Positions 39,138-48,018 of a DNA stretch of 64,000 nt are shown here, piece after piece. Position 1 is the stretch's first letter; each line of letters opens with the position of its first letter. The notes beneath the pieces were generated by a model that did no database searches, had not been told where the DNA came from, and saw only the letters and a program-made list of their open reading frames with translations. This DNA comes from Corynebacterium minutissimum (GTDB taxonomy: Bacteria; Actinomycetota; Actinomycetes; Mycobacteriales; Mycobacteriaceae), in the NCBI RefSeq assembly GCF_000988205.1, contig NZ_LAYQ01000019.1, positions 1 to 64,000 of the forward strand, in the 5' to 3' direction. The position numbers and the translations under genes are program-made.

Positions 39138-39509
39138 TTAGGCTGAAACGTTCTTGATTGTTCCCCTATCATTTTCGACGCCGTACTCCGTGAGCGGCTT
39201 GGCGCTGGGACCGCCGGTCACTTCGCCGCTGCTGAGGTCAAAGCTGGAATAGTGGCTGGTGCAGGTGGCGGTCATGCCCTCGATTTTCGTAATGAGGGAT
39301 CCCTGGTGCGGGCAGGTTTGGGAGTAAGCTTTGAACTCCCCTTCCGTGGGTTGAGCAAAGATCACTTTGTCCACGATGATGGCTGATCCAACGGGAATAT
39401 CCGTCGCGGCTATTTCGGCGGTAGGTTCTTTGCCGCACGCGGCGAGATAGGCACCGGCGAACGTGGTGGCAGTACCGAGGAGGAAGAGGCGGCGGGAACA
39501 CGTAGTCAT
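39138..39509 (-). CDS. exported Rieske [2Fe-2S] protein, Tat/lipoprotein type
   Basis: 123 aa. The twin-arginine SRRLFLLG is followed by lipobox LAAC (about residues 22-25), so it is likely exported folded and lipid-anchored. Cluster ligands are CPHQG (CxH) and CTSHYSSFD (CxxH), with the two cysteines and two histidines of a Rieske fold. No oxygenase or cytochrome partner is next to it. An electron-transfer role is inferred; its redox partner is unknown. Confidence 0.87.
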   Translation of the reverse strand: MTTCSRRLFLLGTATTFAGAYLAACGKEPTAEIAATDIPVGSAIIVDKVIFAQPTEGEFKAYSQTCPHQGSLITKIEGMTATCTSHYSSFDLSSGEVTGGPSAKPLTEYGVENDRGTIKNVSA

Positions 39510-39560
39510 GGTGCTTACTTTATCTGATCGGCGTGTTCCATAGTGTGAGGTATAGCGTTC

Positions 39561-39800
39561 TTAACTGAGTTTGCCATCCCACACAGGTAACTCTTCTTCC
39601 CTACTGCCGCCGAAATCGTAGGATCCGTACGATGTACCGACATCGCTATAGATGGTCCCTGGCGAAGCCACGTGTCGTCCGCCCCGTGAATCATTCGTGA
39701 AGGCATAGGTTGCCCCAGCGCCCAGAACGCTAATGCTGAGTGCGGCTGCGGCGATGATACGGAGAGCTCGAGTGTTAACGCTTTTCTTCATGCCCTCCAT
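39561..39800 (-). CDS. small secreted hypothetical protein
   Basis: 79 aa from ATG 39800, or 76 aa from ATG 39791; neither has a well-spaced ribosome site. KKSVNTRALRIIAAAALSIS..ATYA is a signal peptide, and the mature part is about 47 residues, rich in Gly, Ser and Tyr. No family recognised. Confidence 0.5.
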   Translation of the reverse strand: MEGMKKSVNTRALRIIAAAALSISVLGAGATYAFTNDSRGGRHVASPGTIYSDVGTSYGSYDFGGSREEELPVWDGKLS

Positions 39801-39895
39801 AGTGCGCCGTAGGTTAAAGGTTGTCACGAGACGATGCCGGCTTCCCACGAAGTTGGCGTTGAGTTCCCAGTCTTCCTTCAGATTGGGCTAGACAT

Positions 39896-39948
39896 ACAAA
39901 GGGCCATTCCAATGGTGAGTGGCACCCACCGTTGAAATGGCCCTTTGT
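39896..39948 (-). terminator. 53-bp near-perfect palindrome, probable terminator of the SdpI gene
   Basis: Arms of 26 nt (39896-39921 and 39923-39948), 23 of 26 matched, beginning ACAAAGGGCCATT. On the minus strand two of the three mismatches become G-U pairs. It lies 70 bp after the SdpI-family stop. The stem is unusually long and has no clear T-run, so a mobile repeat origin is possible. Confidence 0.55.
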
Positions 39949-40018
39949 CATTACGTTAGTGACGAAACGTGAGCAATCAAGATGTCACTATAATAGCGTC
40001 ACTTTACGTTATTTATTT

Positions 40019-40489
40019 CTAGCGAAGATTGCCGTTATCGGCACGCTTTGCGGCAGCACGGGCCGCGGAGACGTCGACAGTCGGTGCCTTCCCCCCGCAC
40101 CCACCGTCGCCACAGTTACAGGATTCACCGCAACCCTCATCCTCTTTGTGAGCTTGATCCCAGAGATACGCCGCGCGGGCGCCCATATTGGAACCGACCG
40201 AGAGTGCGAGAACAGCTACGACAAACGTGAGTGCTGGGATCAACCACATCCACCCCTCGGCCCGCAGCGCGATGATTCCGCCAAACACTAAAGCGACGCC
40301 GGCGAGGAACCAGAACGGTCCTGCAACGGCGTGGGCATTATCCCAAGCTTCCTTAGTCTTGCGGATCTCCGCGAGGCGCAAACCGACGACGCTATTACCC
40401 GGGAGCTTCCGGAGCGAGGCTAGGCCGCCGACGACGATAAGGATGGCGGCCACGATGAGGAAGATGATTCCGACTACGAGCATGCCCAT
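40019..40489 (-). CDS. SdpI-family membrane protein with Cys-rich tail
   Basis: 156 aa. Three hydrophobic segments and the SdpI-type block LPGNSVVGLRLAEIRKTKEAWDNAH identify the family. SdpI in Bacillus gives immunity to a toxin peptide; members in actinobacteria have unknown roles. The tail holds CGESCNCGDGGCGG (5 Cys within about 14 residues), which could bind a metal or form disulfides. Confidence 0.78.
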   Translation of the reverse strand: MGMLVVGIIFLIVAAILIVVGGLASLRKLPGNSVVGLRLAEIRKTKEAWDNAHAVAGPFWFLAGVALVFGGIIALRAEGWMWLIPALTFVVAVLALSVGSNMGARAAYLWDQAHKEDEGCGESCNCGDGGCGGKAPTVDVSAARAAAKRADNGNLR

Positions 40490-40639
40490 AGTCTATCCCG
40501 CCCCGTAGTTAGGGAGAAAGTCAGTTCAATTTATTCGCGCGCTGCTGTAATATACATTTCGTGTCGCTTGGTAGATATTAAAGACTTTATTATCGAGCGA
40601 ACTGATCAGCGTGGTAGCAACCATAGAAAAGATTCAATC

Positions 40640-41875
40640 ATGACATTTAAGAGTGTTCTCAACTCTCTGTTGTTCAAGATTATCGTCGCGATAGTCTTGG
40701 GCATCATCGTTAGCCAGTTTGCCCCGGAATGGTTTGGCAGGGCTTTCGCAACCTATAACGGCCTGTTTTCAAACTTCCTCGGCTTCTTCATTCCAGTCCT
40801 TATCCTTGCTCTCGTGGCCCCGGCAATCGCAGGCCTTGGGCGTGGTGCCGGTAAGTGGTTGGGCATTACTGCGGGAATTGCCTACGGCTCGACTATCGTG
40901 GCAGGGCTTATCGCATACGGCTTGACCCAGGTCCTCTACCCCACTTTGCTGGCCGGACAAACGCTCAATACCGAGGTTTCTGACATCGATGCGGGAGCTC
41001 TGGAGCCCTACTTTACGGTTGAGATGCCAGCGCCTTTCGAAGTGATGACGGCGCTGCTGCTGTCCTTCTGTATCGGCGTAGCCATGACGACTGTGAAGTC
41101 GGATAATCTTTACGCAATTACGAAGGAATTTGAGAACGTCGTCATCAAGGTCATTTGGGGTTTCGTGATCCCCCTTCTGCCGATCTACATCTTCGGTATG
41201 TTCCTCTCCTTGGGTATGAATGGAAATATCGGTACCGTGCTGATCGCCTTCACTAAGGTGCTTCTGCTCGCGGTTGTGATGACCTTGGTCTACCTGGTCC
41301 TGCAGTACATTATCGCTGGCGCGATTGCGGCCAAGAATCCATTCTCCGCACTGAAGAACATGGCCCCGGCGTACTTTACTGCGTTGGGTACGTCTTCCTC
41401 TGCGGCTACTATTCCGGTCACTCTCGACGCCGCACTGAAGAATGGAATCTCCAAGACGGTGGCAGGTTTCGTGATTCCGCTTTGCGCGACGATTCACCTT
41501 TCTGGTTCGATGATCAAGCTCACCCTGTACGCTTTCGCGATCGTGTACATGGCTGATGGTATGGAGGCTGACCTTGGGAAGGCTCTTGGCTTCATCTTGC
41601 TGTTGGGCATCATGATGGTCGCTGCTCCTGGCGTTCCGGGTGGCGCGGTGATGGTCGCGGTCGGACTTCTGCAAGCGAATATGGGTTTTGATGACTCGAT
41701 GGTCGCATTGATGATTGCCGCCTACATCGCTATTGACTCCGTGGGTACCGCCGCAAACGTTACTGGCGACGGCGCCATCGCCATGATCGTCGACCGCTTC
41801 GCGCGCGATAGGATTGAGGGCCTAGAGGCCGAGGCAGATGCCGAGGCTGCTGACGAAGAGCTCAGCAAGGCCTAA
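40640..41875 (+). CDS. dicarboxylate/amino acid:cation symporter (DAACS family)
   Basis: 411 aa from ATG 40640. GltPh-type transporter: spans through the first half, ALGTSSSAATIPVT (HP1 serine motif), then ATIHLSGSMIKLTLYA and APGVPGGAVMVAVGLLQANM (HP2), and DSVGTAANVTGDG (TM8 substrate motif). It takes up dicarboxylates, glutamate/aspartate or serine with Na+ or H+. The initiation region is poor in ribosome-site bases. The acidic C-terminus (EAEADAEAADEELSKA) is soluble. Confidence 0.93.
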   Translation: MTFKSVLNSLLFKIIVAIVLGIIVSQFAPEWFGRAFATYNGLFSNFLGFFIPVLILALVAPAIAGLGRGAGKWLGITAGIAYGSTIVAGLIAYGLTQVLYPTLLAGQTLNTEVSDIDAGALEPYFTVEMPAPFEVMTALLLSFCIGVAMTTVKSDNLYAITKEFENVVIKVIWGFVIPLLPIYIFGMFLSLGMNGNIGTVLIAFTKVLLLAVVMTLVYLVLQYIIAGAIAAKNPFSALKNMAPAYFTALGTSSSAATIPVTLDAALKNGISKTVAGFVIPLCATIHLSGSMIKLTLYAFAIVYMADGMEADLGKALGFILLLGIMMVAAPGVPGGAVMVAVGLLQANMGFDDSMVALMIAAYIAIDSVGTAANVTGDGAIAMIVDRFARDRIEGLEAEADAEAADEELSKA

Positions 41876-41889
41876 GTTTCACGTGAAAC
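41876..41889. promoter_or_regulatory. parS site 2
   Basis: GTTTCACGTGAAAC, starting at the base after the transporter stop codon. Confidence 0.93.
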
Positions 41890-42088
41890 CCTGAAGCTTC
41901 TACTCCCCCTTTTCCGACATGATATCCGCGATGGATAGTTGGGCGAAGGGGGATTTTTCTTGCCCTAATTTCGGAGAGTGTGCGCATCCGTGTAGGGGGC
42001 TAGTGGCCCGATGTGTAGACTGCGGTTCTGGCCGTGGCGGTTCGGACCTAAGCCCCATTTTCTTGGGAGAGGTCTTGCGCCTTATTGT

Positions 42089-42104
42089 TAGAACAGGTAT
42101 TCTA
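42089..42104. promoter_or_regulatory. LexA-like (SOS) box upstream of the HNH gene
   Basis: TAGAACAGGTATTCTA matches the corynebacterial TCGAACANNTGTTCGA pattern at 11 of 14 defined positions. It overlaps a -10-like TATTCT (42098-42103) that has TTGCGC 17 bp upstream. A second inverted repeat, GGAAC-N5-GTTCC (42119-42133), follows. Confidence 0.4.
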
Positions 42105-42157
42105 TAGATGGGTGTGGGGGAACGAATTGTTCCGCAAATTTAGGGGTGCAGCTACCC

Positions 42158-43441
42158 ATGGCAACCACAGCACAATCATCTACGTCACTTCCCACTGCAT
42201 ACTTTTCCCACTCAAATCCGCGTGATCCTGAATGCTTGGCTGGTCAGCTCATGCGCAGAATCGAGTACGAATTCTGGTCAGGCGTCCAACCACTACTCGA
42301 TGAGGACTCCGATACCGCCTTTATGCGCATCGGGCAAAAGACCGGAAAATCTCCGGCTCACGTTGCGCGCAATGTCATGGCGCTGATCCGTCTTGATGAA
42401 ATGCCGAAGCTGCGTGCCCTGCAGAAGGCGGACTGTTTACTGGACATGCAGATGCTAGTTGCTATCGATCAGGTGATGGCAAAGCTTGGCAATCCGACGG
42501 CGGCTGTTATAGCGGAAGTGGATGAGAAGCTATCCGTCTGGTTAACGCCGACCAAGCCGAATCAAGTCTTTCCCTCAGTAGAGAAGATACGGCGCAAGGT
42601 TCGAGACATCTGCAAGGTGCTCGATGACTCCGTATCCTTCCGTGACAAGCGCAAGAAGAATCGCTACTCTCTTCTCACCCGCGGGGAACGTGGGTTAATC
42701 GAGCTAGAAGTGGATAGCAACGTGGGTGTCGTCATCCACGAAACCATCAAGTTGGCAGCAAAGGAACACGGCGTCTCCATGGCCGATGCGCTGGTACTGC
42801 TCATTACCGGCAAGATCGAGCCAGAGGCGGGTAAGGTCGTCGTCCACGAATACAAGGCAAAAGACGTCGAGGGTGCGCCGGTCTATGTCCAAGGACATGG
42901 GTGGAACGGCGAGGGCGTTCCGGCTTCGAAGACCGTGAGGCGCGATTTCACCACTGCCCCGGAAGCTTGTCAGGGCTATCAGCCTTCAGAATTCACGCGA
43001 AAGTATGTCGAAGGCCGCGACGGTACGTGCCGGGCACCTGGTTGTAATCGTCCTGCATGGGCCTGCCAGTTGGATCACCGGATTAACTACGCGGATGGAG
43101 GCCCGACGCATCCGGATAACATGGTGGCCCTGTGCCAGCACCATCACAATATGAAGACCGACGGGCGGGCCTTTTACATCCTGGATCCCGTAACCGGCGA
43201 TGTCGTGTGGCTGTACGAGGACGGAACCTGGGCGGTCACGGAAGCGACCGGCCCATTGGCACCAGCCTCGAAGGTGTGGGCCCAAACCATTGCGGAAGAA
43301 GTGGTTGCGCACCGTCGCAAGATGCACGAAGCCGCGCAGGCCCTGAAGGTGGAAATGGACAACGGAACCATGGTCGAAGTATTCGACATGACTGATCCGG
43401 CAGATCGCTACACGAATGGCGGAGAGGAGATTCCCTTCTAG
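42158..43441 (+). CDS. HNH endonuclease (DUF222/13E12-type)
   Basis: 427 aa from ATG 42158, with AGGGG 11 nt upstream. The N-terminal helical half (SPAHVARNVMALIRLDEMPK...) resembles DUF222/13E12 proteins. The C-terminal HNH domain has GTCRAPGCNRPAWACQLDHR (zinc Cys pair and catalytic His), NMVALCQHHHNMKT and the conserved TDGRAFYILDP. Such genes are multicopy in actinobacteria and often DNA-damage induced, consistent with the LexA-like box. Confidence 0.82.
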   Translation: MATTAQSSTSLPTAYFSHSNPRDPECLAGQLMRRIEYEFWSGVQPLLDEDSDTAFMRIGQKTGKSPAHVARNVMALIRLDEMPKLRALQKADCLLDMQMLVAIDQVMAKLGNPTAAVIAEVDEKLSVWLTPTKPNQVFPSVEKIRRKVRDICKVLDDSVSFRDKRKKNRYSLLTRGERGLIELEVDSNVGVVIHETIKLAAKEHGVSMADALVLLITGKIEPEAGKVVVHEYKAKDVEGAPVYVQGHGWNGEGVPASKTVRRDFTTAPEACQGYQPSEFTRKYVEGRDGTCRAPGCNRPAWACQLDHRINYADGGPTHPDNMVALCQHHHNMKTDGRAFYILDPVTGDVVWLYEDGTWAVTEATGPLAPASKVWAQTIAEEVVAHRRKMHEAAQALKVEMDNGTMVEVFDMTDPADRYTNGGEEIPF

Positions 43442-43447
43442 GGAAGC

Positions 43448-43461
43448 GTTTCACGTGAAAC
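43448..43461. promoter_or_regulatory. parS site 3
   Basis: GTTTCACGTGAAAC between the convergent HNH and trpA genes; its right edge forms part of the terminator arm. Confidence 0.93.
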
Positions 43462-43516
43462 GGCCCCCTTCCGCCCTGCCGCGCGTCGGCGCGGATTCTG
43501 ACGGAAAGAGGCCGTT
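43459..43516. terminator. terminator between HNH gene and trpA
   Basis: AACGGCC (43459-43465) / GGCCGTT (43510-43516) with inner CTTCCG/CGGAAAG pairing and a GC-rich loop. It can act for both convergent transcripts. Confidence 0.65.
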
Positions 43517-43531
43517 ATGATTTGAACTTAG

Positions 43532-44362
43532 CTAGGACTGCTTCTGCCTGGTGGCTGCCTTCATGGTGGAGACGAAGTCGGTGACCGCAGCGGCGAGAGT
43601 GTCGTTGGGGCGGTTGTCATCGTCGAGGTGGGCATCAACGACCTTGGCCAGAGCGGAACCGGTGATTGCTCCCGCAGCGCCAGCAGCAATGGCGTCGGCA
43701 ACGTGTTGCGGGGTGGAGATTCCAAAGCCAAGGAGAATTGGTGCACCTCCGAATCGCTTCACGTTGTCCACTACGTCAGCGAGCCCGCGGGTCTCAGACT
43801 CCTTCTCAGTGCCGGTAACGCCGTCGCGGGAAATCGCGTAGATATAGCCCTTGGAATACTTCGCTACGCCCTCGAGGGTTTTCTCGGAGGCTTGTGCTGG
43901 TGCGATGAAGATAGGATCGATTCCTGCTTTGTCGGCTGCGGCGACGAAGGGGGCGCCTTCGCGAACAGGGACGTCGGGAAGCAGGATGCTATCGGCGCCG
44001 GCCTCGTGAAATTCGGAATAGAAGGTCTCGAGCCCGCGGGTGAAGGGAACGTTGCCGTAGATGAGCATGCCGATGGGCAGGTCCGGGAATTCACTGCGGA
44101 TCTGACGGATCTGGTCGATAGCGGAATCTACCGTCGCACCGCCGGCGAGAGCGCGAATGTGGGAGGCCTGGATCGTGGGACCGTCGGCGACAGGATCCGA
44201 GAACGGGACACCTAGCTCGAGGGCGTCGGCGCCACCGGCGACAGCCGCGCGGACGATGGTGAGGGCGGTCTCGGGATCGGGATCGCTGAGCATGATGAAA
44301 GGAACGAACGCGCCTTCACCGCGTGCGGCGAGGGTGGAGAAGAGTTTCTCGTAACGGCTCAT
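43532..44362 (-). CDS. trpA: tryptophan synthase alpha subunit
   Basis: 276 aa. TIM barrel with catalytic Glu in [19 protein letters not shown] and the catalytic Asp in the LPDVPVREG block, and phosphate-binding GFGISTPQH. It cleaves indole-glycerol phosphate. It overlaps the trpB stop by one base, typical coupling for the alpha2beta2 enzyme. Last gene of the operon. Confidence 0.96.
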   Translation of the reverse strand: MSRYEKLFSTLAARGEGAFVPFIMLSDPDPETALTIVRAAVAGGADALELGVPFSDPVADGPTIQASHIRALAGGATVDSAIDQIRQIRSEFPDLPIGMLIYGNVPFTRGLETFYSEFHEAGADSILLPDVPVREGAPFVAAADKAGIDPIFIAPAQASEKTLEGVAKYSKGYIYAISRDGVTGTEKESETRGLADVVDNVKRFGGAPILLGFGISTPQHVADAIAAGAAGAITGSALAKVVDAHLDDDNRPNDTLAAAVTDFVSTMKAATRQKQS

Positions 44363-45575
44363 TACTTGTCCTCCGTGATCTTAAGTTCGGGGTGCTCGTG
44401 AAGGGTTCGGCGGACGTGGTCGATGTCCTTGTCGCCACGCCCAGACAGGGAAACGAGAATGGTGATGTCTTCATCCTTGCGCTTGAGGGCATAGGCCAAT
44501 GCGTGTGAGGACTCGAGGGCGGGGATGATGCCCTCGCAGCGGCTGAGGAGCTGGAAGGCTTCGAGAGCTTCGGCGTCGGTGATGCCGACGTAGGTTGCGC
44601 GCCCCGTCTGAGCGAGGTGCGCGTGTTGTGGACCGACGCCCGGGTAGTCGAGGCCAGCGGAGATGGAATAGGATTCCTCAACCTGGCCGTCGGCATTGCG
44701 CATGAGATAGGAGCGGGCGCCGTGGAGGATGCCGATGGTGCCGTTGTTGATGGTCGCGCCGTGGTGTCCGGAATCGAGTCCCTCTCCCCCGGGCTCCGCA
44801 CCGACGAGTTCGACAGACTCCTCGTCGATGAAATCAGCAAACATGCCAATAGCGTTGGAGCCGCCGCCGACGCACGCGACGACGAGATCCGGCAAGCCGC
44901 CGGTCCGCTCGAGCATCTGGCCTTCGCCTCTTCGGAGATCACCTTGTGGAATTCGCGGACGATCGTTGGGAAGGGGTGGGGTCCGGCCGCGGTGCCGAGG
45001 AGGTAGTGGGATTCGTGGAATGTGGCGGTCCAATCACGGAGCGCTTCGTTGACGGCGTCCTTGAGCGTGCCGGAACCAGAATCCACGGGAACCACCTTCG
45101 CGCCCATCAGCTCCATGCGGTAGACGTTGGGCTGCTGCCTCTCGACGTCCTTAGCGCCCATGTAAATCACGCAGTCGAGATCAAGCAAAGCGCAGGCGAG
45201 GGCGGTCGCCGTGCCATGCTGTCCGGCGCCGGTCTCGGCGATGATGCGGGTCTTCCCCATCCGCTTGGCCAGGAGCGCCTGGCCGATCACCTGGTTGGTC
45301 TTGTGGGCACCGCCGTGGACGAGGTCTTCCCTCTTGAGGAAGATTCGTGCCTTGCCGCCGAGCTTTGTTGCTTCGGTCAAGGGGGTTGGACGGCCGAGGT
45401 AGTCGCGAAGGTAGCCGGCCAGTTCTTCGCGGAAGGTGGGATCGTTCTGGGCATCGACGAAGGCCTTCTCTAATTGGTCGAGTGCCGGAATGAGGGATTC
45501 GGGAACGAATTGTCCGCCAAACTCCCCGAAATAAGCGGGTAGGAGGGTCTCCCTGGTGTCCTGTTGGTTGGTCAT
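44362..45575 (-). CDS. trpB: tryptophan synthase beta subunit, one-base frameshift near 44919
   Basis: 404 aa if one base is restored. PLP lysine in HGGAHKTNQ and the PLP-phosphate loop [10 protein letters not shown]. The first half reads in frame to VISEEAKA, where the minus strand has GCCAGATG; GCCCAGATG would continue [12 protein letters not shown] to the end. So a single C is missing. The rest of the gene is intact and conserved, so sequence error or a very recent mutation is likely. A true mutation would make the strain a tryptophan auxotroph. Confidence 0.92.
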
Positions 45576-45620
45576 AGTGTTCCTTTAAGCTAGGGCTTGG
45601 AGCAAAGCTTGGGGTGGGGG

Positions 45621-47003
45621 TTAATACGTAAAGTGACGAATCGTGTCGAAGGCCTTGGCGATGAGCGCCGTGTCCTTCCTACCGTTAACCTCTACGCCTG
45701 AATTGATGTCGAGGCCAACGGTACCGACGCGGAGAGCATCCGGTAGGTTGTCGGGACTGAGGCCGCCAGCGAGTAGTGCCTTCTTTTTTACGCCGTCCGG
45801 AACCGTAGTCCAATCGAAGGATGTGCCGGTGCCGCCGGCGCCGGAGTCGAGGATGAGTTTGTCGGCGGCGTCGGCAAGCGCGGAGGCAAGGGCGGGGCCA
45901 TGGGGCGCCGTCATGTCGATGGCGCGCCAGACCTGTCGCTCCCCCGCCACGGCGCGCACTGACTCAATGAGTTCGAGCTCAGCCTTGGTGCTTCCTTGGT
46001 AAGGCGCGTGGAGTTGTAGGGCGGCGATGTCGTCGAAGGCAAGCTCCTCCCAGCCGGAGGTGCGGCGAGAGACCGCGACGTAGTTGAGGTCGGGTTCGTG
46101 GGCGATGATGTCGAGCGCGGTTTCACGTGAAACATTGCGCGGGGAGGCCTCCTCGAAGATGAATCCTCCGTAGACGGCACCGGCGGCACGGGCGGCCTGG
46201 GCCGCTGACCACGTCGTGAGGCCGCAGACCTTGTTCTGGCCATAGACTAGCTCACGGGCGGCCCGGTCGATATCGGGCGTGCCGGTGAGCTGGGAGCCAA
46301 CGAGGAAGGCATTGGCATGAGAGCCCAGACGTCGAACGGTCTGGTTGTCGCGGATGCCCGACTCGGAGACGATGACCTTGCCAGAGGGAACGTGGTGCGA
46401 AAGGCGCTCGGAGCGAGTGAGATCGATGCTGAGGTCGTGGAGGTTGCGGTTGTTAATTCCGATCACGTCGATGCCAAAGGCAGTGGCGCGGGCGACCTCC
46501 TCCTCGGTGATGGCCTCGGTGAGGACATCGAGCCCAAGGGAATCCGCCAGCTGCTTGAGTTCCGCGTAGGTGTCGTCATCGACGATCGACATCATGAGCA
46601 GAATGGCGTCGGCGCCAAAATAGCGAGCGGCGTAGACCTGAATGGGGTCAACGATGAAGTCCTTGCACAGCACTGGCAGGTGCGTGGATAGAGCCACGGT
46701 CTGAAGGTGGTCGTAGTCGCCACCAAAACGATCCGGTTCGCACAGCACCGAAATGGCCGAAGCGTAGCGCGAGTACACCCGTGCGATGGCCCCGGGCTCG
46801 TAGTGCTCACGAATCAGCCCCAGCGACGGAGAGGCAGACTTACACTCCATGATGAAGCGGTTGGTGCCGCGGAGCGCATCGTAGAAGGAGCGCTCCGAGC
46901 GCGGGAGGGAAGCTAAATCAACGTACGCCAGGCGCTCACGGATTGCGGGCAGATGCGTGCGGCGCTTGGCGACGATCCCCTCAAGCACGGTCGGCAGAGC
47001 CAT
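45621..47003 (-). CDS. trpC: bifunctional indole-3-glycerol phosphate synthase / phosphoribosylanthranilate isomerase
   Basis: 460 aa. TrpC half (about 1-255) with ECKSASPSLG and KDFIVDPIQVYAARYFGADA; TrpF half (about 258-460) with VCGLTTWSAAQAARAAG, LDSGAGGTGTSFDW and LAGGLSPDNLPDAL. The fused trpCF type is seen in Corynebacterium and enterics. It converts PRA to CdRP and then to indole-glycerol phosphate. It overlaps trpD by 23 bp. An exact parS palindrome lies inside the coding sequence, at VSRET. Confidence 0.95.
   Translation of the reverse strand: MALPTVLEGIVAKRRTHLPAIRERLAYVDLASLPRSERSFYDALRGTNRFIMECKSASPSLGLIREHYEPGAIARVYSRYASAISVLCEPDRFGGDYDHLQTVALSTHLPVLCKDFIVDPIQVYAARYFGADAILLMMSIVDDDTYAELKQLADSLGLDVLTEAITEEEVARATAFGIDVIGINNRNLHDLSIDLTRSERLSHHVPSGKVIVSESGIRDNQTVRRLGSHANAFLVGSQLTGTPDIDRAARELVYGQNKVCGLTTWSAAQAARAAGAVYGGFIFEEASPRNVSRETALDIIAHEPDLNYVAVSRRTSGWEELAFDDIAALQLHAPYQGSTKAELELIESVRAVAGERQVWRAIDMTAPHGPALASALADAADKLILDSGAGGTGTSFDWTTVPDGVKKKALLAGGLSPDNLPDALRVGTVGLDINSGVEVNGRKDTALIAKAFDTIRHFTY
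46120..46133. promoter_or_regulatory. parS site 4 (inside trpCF)
   Basis: GTTTCACGTGAAAC inside codons for V-S-R-E-T, near the start of the TrpF half. Confidence 0.92.
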
Positions 47004-48018
47004 AGTTCGCCTCCTCGTGCTTCTTCAGCCATGCGGCTACGGTGCCATCCTTGATGAGCTGGTCGGCATGCGCGACGCCCTCGTGGATGGAGTCGGTCGT
47101 GCCATTGAGGTAGAACATCGCGCCGGCGGTCGCGGCGATCGCATCGTGGTGGGCTGGCTTTCCGGTGCCGGCGAAGACGGCGCGCAGAGCTTCGGCGTTT
47201 TCCTTGCCGTTGCCGCCGGCGAGGTCAGCTAGCTCGTGGCGGGAAATGCCGAGGTCCTCAGGGGTGAGTTCGTAGTGGGTTATGGTGCCGTCGCGAAGCT
47301 CCCAGACCTGGGTGGTGCCGTGGACAGCGATCTCATCGGTGCCGGCGCCGTGGACGACGAGCGCGCGTGTGCGGCCAAGATCCTTGAACACCTCAGCAAT
47401 GAGCTGACCCTGTTCGGGGTTGGCGATGCCCATGATCTGGAACTCCGGGTGGCCTGGGCTGAGCAGTGGGCCCATGGTGTTGAAGAGTGTGGAGACGCCA
47501 AGGCCCTTGCGCACCGGTTGCACGTGGGCAACCGCCGGGTTATACGCGGGAGCGAAGAGGAAGGTGAAATTCGAGGCCTCGAGTTGGCGGACCGCGCGGT
47601 CTGGATCGAGATCAAGCGGAATGCCGAGGGCCTCAAGGACGTCCGCGGAGCCCGACTTGGAGGATACGGAGCGGTTGCCGTGCTTGACCATCTTGACCCC
47701 GCCGGCGGAGGCGACGAGGGATGCGCCGGTGGTGACGTTGATGGTGTTGGCGCCATCGCCACCGGTTCCCGCGGTATCCATGAGGCCCTTGCCGGTAACC
47801 GGGAAGGGGCGGCCGGCGTTGAGGAAGGCGCGGGCGGCGCCGGCCACATCGGCGAAGGTCTCGCCGCGCGTGCGGATGTGAGTAAGGAGGGCGGCGATAT
47901 GGATGTCGTCATACTCCCCCACCGTCAGCGGGGTGAAGACCTCGATGGCCTGCTCGAGGGTCGGTTCGGAGATGTCGAGGAATTCCTGCAGTGTCTTGAG
48001 GGCGTGGTTATTGGTCAT
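46981..48018 (-). CDS. trpD: anthranilate phosphoribosyltransferase
   Basis: 345 aa. Motif MDTAGTGGDGANTINVTT and the KHGNRSVSSKSGSADVLEAL block. It transfers phosphoribose from PRPP to anthranilate. It starts on the last base of trpG and overlaps trpCF. Confidence 0.96.
   Translation of the reverse strand: MTNNHALKTLQEFLDISEPTLEQAIEVFTPLTVGEYDDIHIAALLTHIRTRGETFADVAGAARAFLNAGRPFPVTGKGLMDTAGTGGDGANTINVTTGASLVASAGGVKMVKHGNRSVSSKSGSADVLEALGIPLDLDPDRAVRQLEASNFTFLFAPAYNPAVAHVQPVRKGLGVSTLFNTMGPLLSPGHPEFQIMGIANPEQGQLIAEVFKDLGRTRALVVHGAGTDEIAVHGTTQVWELRDGTITHYELTPEDLGISRHELADLAGGNGKENAEALRAVFAGTGKPAHHDAIAATAGAMFYLNGTTDSIHEGVAHADQLIKDGTVAAWLKKHEEANYGSADRA

Noticed and set aside
45621-47003. Possible accidental gene fusion of trpC and trpF
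   Set aside because: The fused trpCF form is known in corynebacteria and both halves have complete motifs.
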